Counted from the first letter of the stretch, positions 36,147-44,740 are shown. The stretch is 64,000 nt of DNA from CBDDGJ01 sp965199285 (GCA_965199285.1 OZ240687.1:1612001-1676000), one strand, 5' to 3'. Numbers and translations: made by a program. Notes: generated by a model from the letters alone, not told the origin.

Positions 36147-37106
36147 TTAGGCCAATCCCTTGCGCCCCATGGCAAGAAATTTTTCTTGTCGCTGAGTTTT
36201 TAACTCATCGCGACTTATGCCTTGTAGAGAACGAATTTCTTCCATGATTATATGGTTCACCTGCTCGATCATATAATTACGATTGCGATGTGCGCCGCCG
36301 ATTGATTCGGGGATAATTCGATCAATGACACCAAATTCCAGCAGACTTTGGGCGGATATTTTAAGAGCCTTGGCGGCGGTTTCGGCGTGTTCGGAACTGC
36401 GCCATAAAATCGATGCCGCTGCCTCCGGCGAGGCGACGGTATAAATAGAATGTTCAAGCATTAAAATGCGATTGGCGGTTGCCAGTGCCAAAGCCCCGCC
36501 TGAACCGCCTTCACCGATCACCAGCGATATAAAAGGCACACGCAATTGCAAACATTTATCTGTACACCGGGCGATGGCTTCTGCCTGTCCGCGTTCTTCT
36601 GCACCAATGCCAGGGTAAGCGCCTGCCGTATCGACCAGGCTAATCAGTGGCAGGTTGAAACGATCTGCAATCTCCATCAGCCGGATCGCCTTGCGATAGC
36701 CTTCTGGTCGCGCCATACCGAAATTATGTTTAATTCGGGCTTCTGTCGTTGAACCTTTTTCGTGCCCTAAAATCGCAACCGGAACACCCATCCAGCGACC
36801 CAGCCCGGCAATAATCGCATAATCCTCTCCATATAGTCGATCACCCGCCAGTGGCGTGAAATCACTAACAATATCATTTATATAATCAATAAAATGGGGA
36901 CGATCAGGGTGACGCGCAATCTGCGTTTTCTCCCAAGCATCAAGGTTTTTATAGATCTTTATAAGTTGCTCATCAACTTTGCTTTGCAATTTCGTAATAC
37001 TATCTTGTAATTCGCCATCATCCCCTTCCGTGCTTAGGCGTTGGAGCTCTTTTATTTTCTGTTCCAATTCGGCGATTGGCTTTTCAAAGTCGAAATAAGT
37101 TTGCAT
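36147..37106 (-). CDS. accA: acetyl-CoA carboxylase carboxyltransferase, alpha subunit
   Basis: The 319-residue alpha subunit of the carboxyltransferase that makes malonyl-CoA for fatty-acid synthesis. The N-terminal coiled segment (FEKPIAELEQKIKELQ) is followed by the crotonase-like core with ISLVDTAGAYPGIGAEERGQAEAIARC and the oxyanion-hole region IGEGGSGGALALATA, and the MLEHSIYTVASPEAAASILW block. It is encoded directly behind xerD with a 9-base gap. accB, accC and accD are not in the window. Confidence 0.95.
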   Translation of the reverse strand: MQTYFDFEKPIAELEQKIKELQRLSTEGDDGELQDSITKLQSKVDEQLIKIYKNLDAWEKTQIARHPDRPHFIDYINDIVSDFTPLAGDRLYGEDYAIIAGLGRWMGVPVAILGHEKGSTTEARIKHNFGMARPEGYRKAIRLMEIADRFNLPLISLVDTAGAYPGIGAEERGQAEAIARCTDKCLQLRVPFISLVIGEGGSGGALALATANRILMLEHSIYTVASPEAAASILWRSSEHAETAAKALKISAQSLLEFGVIDRIIPESIGGAHRNRNYMIEQVNHIIMEEIRSLQGISRDELKTQRQEKFLAMGRKGLA

Positions 37107-37115
37107 ATCAGTCTT

Positions 37116-38033
37116 TTACCCCCCTCCCGAAATTTGCGCAAGGGGATGCGCTTGCTCGAGCAGAGATTTCTTGCGGTCTTCCATAATATGCGTATAAATC
37201 TGGGTGGTGGAAATATCACTATGCCCCAATAGTTTTTGGACAAATATCAGATTTGCCCCCCCCTCCAGAAGATGAGTGGCAAAGGCATGTCGCAATGTAT
37301 GCGGCGATATAAGGTGGGGGGCGATCCCGGCCTCGCCAGCAAGCGCTTTTATCATTTGGAAAAAGCGCTGTCTGGATATATGGCTTCCTAAGCGCTGCCC
37401 CGGAAACAGATAGGATGAATTTTTATATTTTGTTTGCGTATCCCGATAGGTGATCCAGTTTTGCAACGCTTGTTGTGCTTTCGGGGTGAGCAAAATAAGG
37501 CGCTCTTTGCTCCCTTTGCCCCGAATAATCATTTCCGCCCGTTCTCCATTATAAGGGTGGCGCGGTAGGCTAACCAATTCCGAAACTCGTAAACCGGTTG
37601 CATAAATCACTTCCAGCATAGCAATAAGCCGTAAGGAATGGGCGTTTTCTTCCTCCTTATAGGCGGCATCAAAAAGCAAATCGATTTGCTTATGCGACAG
37701 GGTTTTAGGAAGGTCTTTTTTAGCTTTCGGGTGATGAAGATATCGGGTCGGGTTCTCCATAATCTTTCCCTCAGCCAGTAAAAATTTATAAAACTGTCTT
37801 ACCGCCGATATATGCCGGGCAATCGTATTGCTGTTTAACTTTTGCCGGTGTAAATGGGCAAAATAAGATTTTATATGCTGATGATCTGCATTCATAAGAG
37901 GGATATTTTTTTTCGCAAGAAATGTGTTTAAGCTGGTAAGGTCGCGGCGATAAGAAGATATGGTATTGGTCGCCGCATTGCGCACAGCTAGCAGCATTTC
38001 CAAAAAAGCATCAATTTGTGGGGCTGATGTCAT
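37116..38033 (-). CDS. xerD: tyrosine recombinase XerD
   Basis: A 305-residue site-specific recombinase. The catalytic residues are all present: Arg149 in TGLRVSEL, Lys173 in RGKGSKER, His245/Arg248 in HTLRHAFATH, His271 in LLGHSDI and Tyr280 in TTQIYTHI. The N-terminal SAM-like domain spans residues 1-90. Its location between accA and the aroKB block and its length point to the chromosome-dimer recombinase XerD rather than to a phage integrase. Its start overlaps the upstream large gene by 23 bases. Confidence 0.92.
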   Translation of the reverse strand: MTSAPQIDAFLEMLLAVRNAATNTISSYRRDLTSLNTFLAKKNIPLMNADHQHIKSYFAHLHRQKLNSNTIARHISAVRQFYKFLLAEGKIMENPTRYLHHPKAKKDLPKTLSHKQIDLLFDAAYKEEENAHSLRLIAMLEVIYATGLRVSELVSLPRHPYNGERAEMIIRGKGSKERLILLTPKAQQALQNWITYRDTQTKYKNSSYLFPGQRLGSHISRQRFFQMIKALAGEAGIAPHLISPHTLRHAFATHLLEGGANLIFVQKLLGHSDISTTQIYTHIMEDRKKSLLEQAHPLAQISGGG

Positions 38034-39918
38034 TTGTATCTATCACTGTATTGGGTACTGTATCTGTCACTATATCGATGAGGGGCGCGCCGGTATTTAC
38101 TGCTTCTAGATCAGCTTTTACAATCGGCCAGAGCGAGGCAAAAGGATCATCATCTAAGGTGGCGCTTATAACATAATCATGAGTAAGCGTCGCAATATAA
38201 GGCTCTGCCTGGATTTGTTTTAAGGGTGCAAGGGTGGATAAAAATTCATCTTGCGAAAAATTGTTTGTGCGCGGGCTGCGATAGATATTTGTCAGATAAA
38301 TAAGCACCTCGCTTTCGCGATTATATTCGGCAAGCTGGCGTATTTTTCTGATCCGATAATCTCCGGAATGTGACGTTGTTTTTAATTTTGTCTTATCTTT
38401 TTCGATTGTAATATTGTCAGTATTTGCCGTTAATTGCAGCCAGCGATCTGTTAGTGACAAAGACTGTTTCGATTGATCAAATGCGATGAGCTTGTCTTGC
38501 AGCTCTTGATATCGCGCTTGGATATTTATAATTATTTCTGGAGCAGGAGGAAGCGAAAAAGGGGAAGGGTTGGTTTTTAAATCGAGCAGAAACTTATTGT
38601 GATCAAGACTAAGTCGAGCAAAACTGATCAGGGGGTGGTAAGCAGAGGCAGGATCATCAGGCAAAAGCAGAATTTGCAATTCGCATAATTTTAGCGCGGC
38701 AAACCAGAAATCATGCTTAAGGGCAATTTGTAAGGCGGCGGCAAGATAGACCTGTTTTTGTGCGGTATTTGGTGCGGCAAAAAGTCTTTGTCGATAATCT
38801 TCAAAACGGGCATAATCATGATCGATTAAAACCTCTTGCCCCACGTTTATTTCTTCTGTCACTGTATCTGCTGCTTCTGCATTGACGGGCTGGTGATAGG
38901 GAATTGCCGCCTGTTGATGCAAACGATAGGCATTTTGTGGATCCGCATGGATGCGCGCCAATAAAGCCCGATAACGTAATATAAAGGGAAGAACCTCATC
39001 ATGCGCTATCTGATTATAGAGCGCCGGCGGATAAACATTGAGCCGCGGGGGAAACTGATAACTCCCAATGCGTAATAAAAGATAATGTAATATTGATAAT
39101 CGGGGCGGAAGATTTAAAGGCTCTGGCAATGCCGTTTGCGTCGCCAAGCTAAAAGCAAGATCGTAAAAAACCTTATCCCTTTCAAAATAATCTAACCCAA
39201 GCTCGATTTGGGTAGAGGCTTCTTGAAACTCTTGATCATGCAACAGGCAAAATATTTTGAGCTTTTGGAAAAATAAAAACAGGGCATTTTGTCTTTGTTG
39301 TTGGGCGGTAAGGGGCTGGCGCTCTTGTTCGATGATTTGGCGCGGGGAACGGTTTTGCTGTTGGCAGGCCATATCATATTGCCCGTCAGCGAGCTGGGCT
39401 TGGGTTAAAATATAAAGAATTTGCAAATTTTGTTTTGCGCCATCGGTTTGCTCTATAAGAGCGATCACATGTTTTGTTTCGCCTAAGGCAAGCAGTCGGT
39501 TTACCCGCAGCAAAAACCAGTTTTCGCCAGCCCCAGGCGGCGGGTAGGCGGCCGCGAGCAAAAGATCACGTTCCAACGCTTCTATTGGGGCAGGCGCGGC
39601 GCGGGGCAAATTGCCTGAAAGCAAGGACATTAAATCCTCGCCATCAGCATTTTGCCAAATATTCTGGTGCCATTTCGTATGTGTGCCAATCGCGGCGCGG
39701 GCGAGCGAGCCAAGCCGTTCGACCCTTATCCGATCAGCTTGTTGTTCGGATAGGCGCGGATAGACCAATGCTTGTGCAGGCGGCAGTTTGGGGCGCTCAA
39801 TCTCTACCCCCTTTGCTTGGAGCGGCGGGGTTATCGGCAAAGGGTCGGCGTGTCCTGTCATGGCAAGACATAAGATCAGCAGGCAAAAAGCGACATAATT
39901 AATTTTTGAACTGTTCAT
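38011..39918 (-). CDS. large exported protein of unknown function, helical-repeat-like
   Basis: I recognise no named family. From ATG 39918 (MNSSKINYVAFCLLILCLAMTG) the protein has a clear signal peptide ending at GHA and a mature part of about 610 residues. It is rich in Leu, Ala and Gln and in short helix-turn-helix stretches such as NWFLLRVNRLLALGETKHVIALIEQTDG and FAALKLCELQILLLPDDPASAYHPL, as in TPR-like solenoids. The in-frame ATG at 39951 would place 11 polar/aromatic residues before the signal peptide and is less likely. It lies upstream of xerD and overlaps a 42-residue membrane ORF at its own start. Confidence 0.65.
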   Translation of the reverse strand: MNSSKINYVAFCLLILCLAMTGHADPLPITPPLQAKGVEIERPKLPPAQALVYPRLSEQQADRIRVERLGSLARAAIGTHTKWHQNIWQNADGEDLMSLLSGNLPRAAPAPIEALERDLLLAAAYPPPGAGENWFLLRVNRLLALGETKHVIALIEQTDGAKQNLQILYILTQAQLADGQYDMACQQQNRSPRQIIEQERQPLTAQQQRQNALFLFFQKLKIFCLLHDQEFQEASTQIELGLDYFERDKVFYDLAFSLATQTALPEPLNLPPRLSILHYLLLRIGSYQFPPRLNVYPPALYNQIAHDEVLPFILRYRALLARIHADPQNAYRLHQQAAIPYHQPVNAEAADTVTEEINVGQEVLIDHDYARFEDYRQRLFAAPNTAQKQVYLAAALQIALKHDFWFAALKLCELQILLLPDDPASAYHPLISFARLSLDHNKFLLDLKTNPSPFSLPPAPEIIINIQARYQELQDKLIAFDQSKQSLSLTDRWLQLTANTDNITIEKDKTKLKTTSHSGDYRIRKIRQLAEYNRESEVLIYLTNIYRSPRTNNFSQDEFLSTLAPLKQIQAEPYIATLTHDYVISATLDDDPFASLWPIVKADLEAVNTGAPLIDIVTDTVPNTVIDTNDISPTN

Positions 39919-40027
39919 TATCCAGTAATTCCACAATTGTGTCCGGTTCAATCGTAATACTTAAAGCGATATAGACAATCACCGCCACCGCAATCAGAAT
40001 CATAAGATATGAAAACTTTTTCGACAT
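39899..40027 (-). CDS. 42-residue single-span membrane protein
   Basis: A small ORF not long enough for usual gene cut-offs. ATG 40027 is preceded by GGAG at 6-10 bases. The translation begins MSKKFSYLMILIAVAVIVYI, giving one membrane segment after a short basic start (inside-positive), then a polar acidic tail ending LLDNEQFKN. Its last 20 bases overlap the start of the downstream large exported-protein gene in another frame, so translation of the two may be coupled. Function unknown; good ribosome-binding site and membrane pattern support it as a real gene. Confidence 0.6.
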   Translation of the reverse strand: MSKKFSYLMILIAVAVIVYIALSITIEPDTIVELLDNEQFKN

Positions 40028-40152
40028 AATCTGCTCCTTATCAGCATTTTAGCGTGATTGCCGCTTATATTTCAAATAAATATGGCAAAAAGAGGTCAGC
40101 AAGAGATTTAATCCGAAAAAAAATAATGTATAATCGGATGAAAGAGTAATAT

Positions 40153-40689
40153 ATGACAAATGTATCCATATCACGCCCGCTTATTCTGGTTGGGATGATG
40201 GCCGTCGGCAAAACTCATATTGGGAAAATGCTGGCGCGCGACTTACAAAAAGACTTTTATGATGCCGATGCCGAAATTGAACGTGCCGCCCAGATGACGA
40301 TTACCGAAATTTTCGAGCAATATGGGGAGATCGCGTTTCGGGATGGTGAACATCGGGTGATTAAGCGTTTGCTTGCAAAAAAAGAATGCGTGATTGCAAC
40401 CGGTGGTGGTGCGTTTATGGATGCACAAACCCGCGCCCATATTAAAGACACAGGCGTTTCGATTTGGTTAAATGTCGGACAAGAGGAATTGCTCAAACGG
40501 ATCGCGAAAAGCCCGCATAAACGCCCCCTTTTGGCAGGCGCTGACAAAGAGCAGAAAATCAGTGACCTGCTCAATGAGCGGATGCCGGTTTACGCTGAAG
40601 CTGATATTCATATTGACGGCACAAAAAAATCGGCAAAACAAATTGTAGATGATATAAGCAAAGCATTGGAAGCATATCGAAATGAGTAA
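40153..40689 (+). CDS. aroK: shikimate kinase
   Basis: A 178-residue P-loop kinase phosphorylating shikimate in the chorismate pathway. Walker A reads GMMAVGKTHIG (about 13-23), the shikimate-binding DADAEIE and FRDGEHRV segments contain the expected Asp and Arg, and ATGGGAF is the Gly-rich Walker B-like block. The lid Arg is in KRPLLAG. It overlaps aroB by 8 bases, the standard aroKB pair. Chorismate produced feeds the mutase encoded at 25.1 kb. Confidence 0.94.
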   Translation: MTNVSISRPLILVGMMAVGKTHIGKMLARDLQKDFYDADAEIERAAQMTITEIFEQYGEIAFRDGEHRVIKRLLAKKECVIATGGGAFMDAQTRAHIKDTGVSIWLNVGQEELLKRIAKSPHKRPLLAGADKEQKISDLLNERMPVYAEADIHIDGTKKSAKQIVDDISKALEAYRNE

Positions 40690-41809
40690 GACGGATAAAA
40701 TATCGCTCGATTTAAGCGGACATAGCTATGATATTATCATTGGCGCTGGCATTTTGGCGCAAGCTGAGACATATATCGCGCCGCTTTTGCACCGCCCACA
40801 AGTGGCGATTGTCACAGATGAAAATCTTGCCGCCACCCATTTGCAAACGCTTGTGCAGTGCTTAGAAAAAGCTGGAATCACAGCCATGTGCAAGAGTCTT
40901 CCTGCCGGTGAAGCGACAAAAAACTTCACCCAATTACAAACTCTATTGGGCTGGTTATTGGATCAAAAAATAGAACGGCAAGATATAATCATCGCTTTGG
41001 GCGGTGGCGTGATTGGCGATTTGGTTGGCTTTGCCGCCAGTATTTTACGCCGCGGGACGCGCTTTATCCAAATTCCAACCAGCCTGCTGGCACAAGTCGA
41101 TAGCAGTGTTGGCGGCAAAACCGCGATTAATGTTGGGCAAGGCAAAAATCTCATTGGCAGTTTTTATCAGCCGGATTTGGTGCTGGCCGATAGCGCGGTG
41201 CTAAAGAGCCTGCCGGCACGACAATTTGCCGCTGGCTATGCGGAAGTGGTAAAATATGGCGTGCTTGGCAATCGTGATTTTTTCACATGGCTCACCCAAA
41301 ACAGGCAATCAATTTTCGCCCATGAGACAGATGCACTTATGTTTGCGATTAAGACCTCTTGTCAGATGAAGGCGGATATTGTCAAACGCGATGAACGCGA
41401 AAATAATATTCGTGCCCTGTTAAATCTAGGTCATACATTCGGACACGCGCTGGAAGCGGCAACCGGTTATGGCACAAAATTATTACATGGCGAGGCTGTC
41501 GCGGTCGGGATGGCGCAAGCCCTAAGATTGTCGGCGCATTTGGGGTTTGCAAAGCCCGATGATGCCGTCCAATTATCGGCGCATTTACATGCCAGCGGCT
41601 TGCCCGTAAAATTAGCTGATATTGACCAGAGTTTTACGGCGGATGACTTAATCGCGCATATGCAGCAGGATAAAAAAGTGCAAGCGGGAAAGATGAAATT
41701 TATTTTAGCGCGTGGCATTGGCGATGCGTTTATAAGCGATGATGTTGATCCCGAGACTCTAAAGGAGTTTCTGGTGGCGGAAGGGGCGGAAGGCATAAAT
41801 GGCGATTGA
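40682..41809 (+). CDS. aroB: 3-dehydroquinate synthase
   Basis: AroB converts DAHP to 3-dehydroquinate using NAD+ and a divalent metal. The 375-residue protein has the NAD-binding GGGVIGDLVGFAASILRRGTRFIQIPTSLLAQVDSSVGGKTAIN block (about 102-145), and metal ligands in AGYAEVVKYG (Glu), LNLGHTFGHALEA (His) and LLHGEAVAVGM (His). It overlaps aroK and the downstream CorC-like gene, so all three are probably one operon. Confidence 0.95.
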   Translation: MSKTDKISLDLSGHSYDIIIGAGILAQAETYIAPLLHRPQVAIVTDENLAATHLQTLVQCLEKAGITAMCKSLPAGEATKNFTQLQTLLGWLLDQKIERQDIIIALGGGVIGDLVGFAASILRRGTRFIQIPTSLLAQVDSSVGGKTAINVGQGKNLIGSFYQPDLVLADSAVLKSLPARQFAAGYAEVVKYGVLGNRDFFTWLTQNRQSIFAHETDALMFAIKTSCQMKADIVKRDERENNIRALLNLGHTFGHALEAATGYGTKLLHGEAVAVGMAQALRLSAHLGFAKPDDAVQLSAHLHASGLPVKLADIDQSFTADDLIAHMQQDKKVQAGKMKFILARGIGDAFISDDVDPETLKEFLVAEGAEGINGD

Positions 41810-43061
41810 TATTCTTATCCTTGCGGGCTCAATTTTTGTTCTCTTGCTCATCTCTGCCTTGCTATCTGGTTCAGAAACCGCCATCACCGCCACTTCAAAA
41901 GCGCGGATGATGCGGCTGGCGCAGCAAGGCGCAAAGCGCGCCAAAACCGTCGTCTATTTGCTCGAACAAAAAGAGCGGCTGATTGCGGCGATTTTGCTCG
42001 GCAATAATTTGGTTAATATTTTGGCTTCTGTTCTTGCCACCAGCCTGTTTTTGGAATTATTTGGCAGCACCGGGCTTGCCTATGCGACCTTGATGATGAC
42101 GATATTAGTGGTGATTTTTGCCGAAGTTTTGCCAAAAACATATAGTATTCTCAGCCCCGACCGCAGCGCCTTGCGGGTTGGCTTTTTGTTGCGGGGTTTG
42201 CTGTTTATTCTCACCCCGTTTACAGCCGTGTTACAATTCATATCGCGGGCTATTTTGCGCCTTATGGGTACAAAATCAAAACATAATGAGGGGCTGCTGG
42301 CGGCGCATGAAGAAATTCGTTCGCTTTTGGATTTGCACCATCAGCAAGGCGAAGTGGTGAAACATGACCGCGATATGCTTGGCGGCATTTTGGATTTGCG
42401 CGATATTGAAGTCGGTGAAGTGATGGTGCATCGCAAAAACCTTTATATGATTAATATTGAGCAAAGGGCGGAAGATATTATTAAGGAGGTGCTGGCGGCA
42501 AATTATACCCGCATTCCGCTTTGGCAGGGTAATCAGGAAAATATTATCGGCATATTGCATGCGAAAGATGTGCTGCACGCTATGGCACAGCATCAAAATA
42601 TTGAGATGATTGATTTTGCGCTGCTCGCCACCCCACCTTGGTTTGTGCCGGAAACAACCCTTTTGGCAGACCAGCTACATGCGTTTCGCGATAAAAAAGC
42701 GCATTTTGCGCTGGTGGTGGATGAATATGGCGCGCTTATGGGGGTTGTCACAATGGAAGATATTTTAGAAGAAATTGTCGGCCAGATTGATGATGAGCAT
42801 GATGAAGATGCAGAAATGCTAAAGCATCTCGATAATGGCGAGATTATGGTGCAGGGGCAAATGAGCATTCGTGATGTTAATCGTGAAATGGGCTGGACAC
42901 TACCTGATGAAATGGCAACCACAATCGCCGGGCTGGTGATATATGAAGCGCAAATCATCCCCAAAGAGGGGCAGCAATTTGATTATTTTGGCTTACGCTT
43001 TACAGTCGCTAGCCGCCAGCGCAACCAAATCACCGCTTTGCGGATTATGCCTTTAGTATAG
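41799..43061 (+). CDS. HlyC/CorC family transporter-like protein (DUF21-CBS)
   Basis: A 420-residue membrane protein with three or four N-terminal membrane segments of the DUF21 (CNNM) domain (about 5-130, with SGSETAITATSKARM), two CBS domains (about 205-325) and a C-terminal CorC_HlyC domain with DEYGALMGVVTMEDILEEIVGQIDDEHD and LPDEMATTIAGLV. Such proteins are associated with Mg2+/Co2+ export; the haemolysin name is historical. It overlaps aroB by 11 bases. The 3' end faces a 728-base gene-free region. Confidence 0.88.
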   Translation: MAIDILILAGSIFVLLLISALLSGSETAITATSKARMMRLAQQGAKRAKTVVYLLEQKERLIAAILLGNNLVNILASVLATSLFLELFGSTGLAYATLMMTILVVIFAEVLPKTYSILSPDRSALRVGFLLRGLLFILTPFTAVLQFISRAILRLMGTKSKHNEGLLAAHEEIRSLLDLHHQQGEVVKHDRDMLGGILDLRDIEVGEVMVHRKNLYMINIEQRAEDIIKEVLAANYTRIPLWQGNQENIIGILHAKDVLHAMAQHQNIEMIDFALLATPPWFVPETTLLADQLHAFRDKKAHFALVVDEYGALMGVVTMEDILEEIVGQIDDEHDEDAEMLKHLDNGEIMVQGQMSIRDVNREMGWTLPDEMATTIAGLVIYEAQIIPKEGQQFDYFGLRFTVASRQRNQITALRIMPLV

Positions 43062-43147
43062 AAGCGGCTCTTTAACTTGATCTCGCTTCACTCGGTTGAT
43101 GTCTTATTTTTTAGCGCATCAACTTATCTCGCTTTACTGGATGGTGA

Positions 43148-43242
43148 CATGGGAAAAGAATAAGGGCGCGACTGCGCCCCGCCAACAGTTTGGCGCCCCC
43201 GTGGAGGTATCATGAGCGCAAGCGAATGATTACCGTGAACGA
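43148..43242 (+). repeat. structured element, partial copy A (3' half)
   Basis: This stretch aligns with the 3' half of the full copy at 43351-43786: CATGGGAAAAGAA, a hairpin GGGCGC-GACT-GCGCCC (43164-43179), a second hairpin GCCAA...TTTGGC, and then a nearly invariant segment with the hairpin 43206-43234 whose GYAA loop is GCAA and which ends ACCGTGAACGA. Upstream sequence (43070-43147) contains other stem-loops (for example GTTGATG...CATCAAC) but no longer aligns. The final ATACCC hairpin is missing. Confidence 0.7.
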
Positions 43243-43257
43243 AATAAATTAATGGTG

Positions 43258-43334
43258 TCGGGGTGCGTTTGATTATCTTTCAGGCTCTCAGAGTCTTTTT
43301 AGCTTTCGCCTTTTCTATAGGACTCCCACCCCGA
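43258..43334 (+). repeat. structured element, partial copy A' (5' pseudoknot domain only)
   Basis: A closed module beginning TCGGGGTG (43258-43265) and ending CACCCCGA (43327-43334), with an inner helix GAGTC (43291-43295) / GACTC (43321-43325). The intervening loop TTTTTAGC...TTTTCTATAG corresponds to the TTTTTACC...TATTTTATAG of the full copy. The inner-helix bases differ from both full copies but pair perfectly. The rest of the element is absent. Confidence 0.65.
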
Positions 43335-43350
43335 CATTATTTAGTGAGAT

Positions 43351-43786
43351 GGCAACCAACATATTTTTTGCAAAATAGTTGGTGCCGGGGTGTTAGAACA
43401 ACCAATACAGTTAATCGGCCGCGACGTTTTTACCGCAGGCGGCTATTTTATAGCGCCGCCACCCCAGCGCACGAAAAGCACATGGGATGGCAAGTGGTTT
43501 TATGGCTGTTGCCGACAGCCAAACTGTATTGGGGGGTTCTAATCCCCTTCATGTCGACTTTCATCAACACCAACAGATTATCATAAATAGGAAAGATGTC
43601 AAAGCAATAGTAAAGCGCCCGCCCAATAGTTTCGCCGCCCCTTGCGAGATATTGCATGGGAAAAGAAAGGCTTGCGACTGCAAGCCCAGCTGATAGTTCA
43701 GTCGTCCCCGTGGAGGTATCATGAGCGTAAGCGAATGATTACCGTGAACGAGAAAAACAGCGATACCCGTTAGGGTATTCGCGTGA
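43351..43786 (+). ncRNA. putative structured RNA element, full copy B
   Basis: A gene-free segment densely filled with compatible helices: GGCA-CCAAC/GTTGGTGCC (43351-43386); GGGGTG/CACCCC (43387-43392/43460-43465); GCGACG/CGCCGC (43421-43426/43454-43459, one A-C mismatch); an 11-bp long-range helix CCAATACAGTT/AACTGTATTGG (43402-43412/43522-43532); GGCTGT/ACAGCC (43504-43520); GGGG-TTCTAAT-CCCC (43533-43547), a T-loop-like hairpin stacked on the long helix; TGTCGA/TCAACA; GGCTTGC-GACT-GCAAGCC (43669-43686); a GTAA-capped hairpin with tandem G-A pairs (43715-43743); and ATACCC-GTTA-GGGTAT (43763-43778). The helices are also formed, with different bases, in copy C. No ORF with a convincing product is present. 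Family not recognised; transcription and strand are inferred. Confidence 0.6.
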
Positions 43787-43788
43787 AC

Positions 43789-44052
43789 TTAATAAAGCCC
43801 GTGCGCTTTAATCGCAAGCGCGTGGACAGGCTCTTGCAGCTCATCCGCCAATACCTCCATCACCGCGCGCTGGCGTTCAAGCCGGCTCATGCTTGTAAAA
43901 CAGGCGGCGGTAATGTGAACGCGAAAATGCGTTTCCCCTTCCGGCCGCGCGCCACTATGACCGTGATGAAGATGCGATTCATCAATCACCTCTAGCCTTT
44001 CGGGGGCAAAGGCAGCTTCGAGCTTATTTTTAATTTTGGTTTTTATCTGCAT
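43789..44052 (-). CDS. BolA family protein
   Basis: An 87-residue BolA-like protein with the class II KH-like fold. The conserved EVIDESHLHHGHSGARPEGETHFRVHI region (about 21-47) holds the His residues used to bind a shared [2Fe-2S] cluster with monothiol glutaredoxins, and the C-terminal MSRLERQRAVMEVLADEL helix is typical. Such proteins act in iron-sulfur and redox regulation. It is divergent from the dnaJ-like gene, an arrangement seen in many alphaproteobacteria. Confidence 0.9.
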   Translation of the reverse strand: MQIKTKIKNKLEAAFAPERLEVIDESHLHHGHSGARPEGETHFRVHITAACFTSMSRLERQRAVMEVLADELQEPVHALAIKAHGLY

Positions 44053-44114
44053 CAGCTTATTTTCATATGGTCATAAATTTGGTATAATTGTCACATTATT
44101 ATATAATCGCTTTT

Positions 44115-44696
44115 ATGAACTTAAAATCAAAATATTTCGACCCTATTCGTATCTCGCAGCCGCGCAATGTGCAAACCATATCGCAACCGCCTATCTGTAG
44201 CTGGCCGGATTGCACGGCAGACGCGCATTATCCGGCGCTGGCAGTGCCAGCGCAAAATTCGCGCGAGAAGCAATATTTCTGCTGGCAGCATATTCAAGAA
44301 TATAATCATAGCTATAATTTTTTCGAAAATATGAGCGAAGAAGACAGCCAATACTTCCACCAAGAAGCCGCAACCGGCCACCGCCCGACTTGGGGGCTCG
44401 GCGCACGGCGTGCCTTTATGGGCGAATTTCAAGACCCGCTTGAGATTATGGAACAAATGGGGATAAATGAAGCCCCGCGCCCGGCCAAAATGCCGCGCAT
44501 ATCGCGCGGGCAAAAACATGCGCTCGAGCGGCTTAATCTCGATGAAACGGCGAGCAAGGCGGATGTCCGTAAAAGCTATAAAGAATTACTCAAGCGCTTT
44601 CACCCCGATATGAATGGCGGCGACCGCTCTTATGAAGATATGATGCAAAAAACCATACAGGCCTATCAATATCTTCGCGCTTCGGGCTTTTGTTAG
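44115..44696 (+). CDS. DnaJ-like J-domain protein
   Basis: A protein of 193 residues from ATG 44115; an earlier in-frame ATG at 44088 lies very close to the divergent bolA start. The N-terminal part has a candidate zinc-binding cluster (CSWPDCTADAHYPA ... FCWQHIQEYN). The C-terminal 60 residues form a J-domain: ALERLNLDETASKADVRKSYKELLKRFHPDMNGGD with the HPD motif that stimulates Hsp70 ATPase. It is the alphaproteobacterial J-protein usually found between bolA and cobS. Confidence 0.87.
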   Translation: MNLKSKYFDPIRISQPRNVQTISQPPICSWPDCTADAHYPALAVPAQNSREKQYFCWQHIQEYNHSYNFFENMSEEDSQYFHQEAATGHRPTWGLGARRAFMGEFQDPLEIMEQMGINEAPRPAKMPRISRGQKHALERLNLDETASKADVRKSYKELLKRFHPDMNGGDRSYEDMMQKTIQAYQYLRASGFC

Positions 44697-44740
44697 GCAT
44701 GGGTTTCTGTTAGAGATATATCACCAAGAGGGAGTAAATA

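Noticed and set aside
37116..38033. The tyrosine recombinase as a phage or island integrase
   Set aside because: Length and motifs fit XerD, the flanking genes are housekeeping genes, and no attachment repeats or tRNA gene lie nearby.
43263..43267. GTGCG resembling a group II intron 5' end
   Set aside because: No domain V hairpin, no reverse transcriptase and no matching 3' boundary are present; the motif occurs by chance in a short partial copy and is not kept in copies B and C.
43533..43547. GGGG-TTCTAAT-CCCC looks like the T-arm of a tRNA
   Set aside because: No matching acceptor, D or anticodon arms can be drawn around it and no CCA follows. The hairpin fits better as one part of the structured element, since it recurs in copy C.
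43263..43693. Open frames of 68-107 codons inside the structured region on both strands
   Set aside because: They have no convincing ribosome-binding sites, the translations look random, and corresponding frames are not maintained in copy C although the nucleotide linkers are.
43351..43786. tmRNA or RNase P RNA identity for the structured element
   Set aside because: No tag-peptide reading frame with an alanine-rich end, no tRNA-like ends and none of the universally conserved RNase P blocks were found; two diverged copies in one chromosome also argue against these single-copy RNAs.
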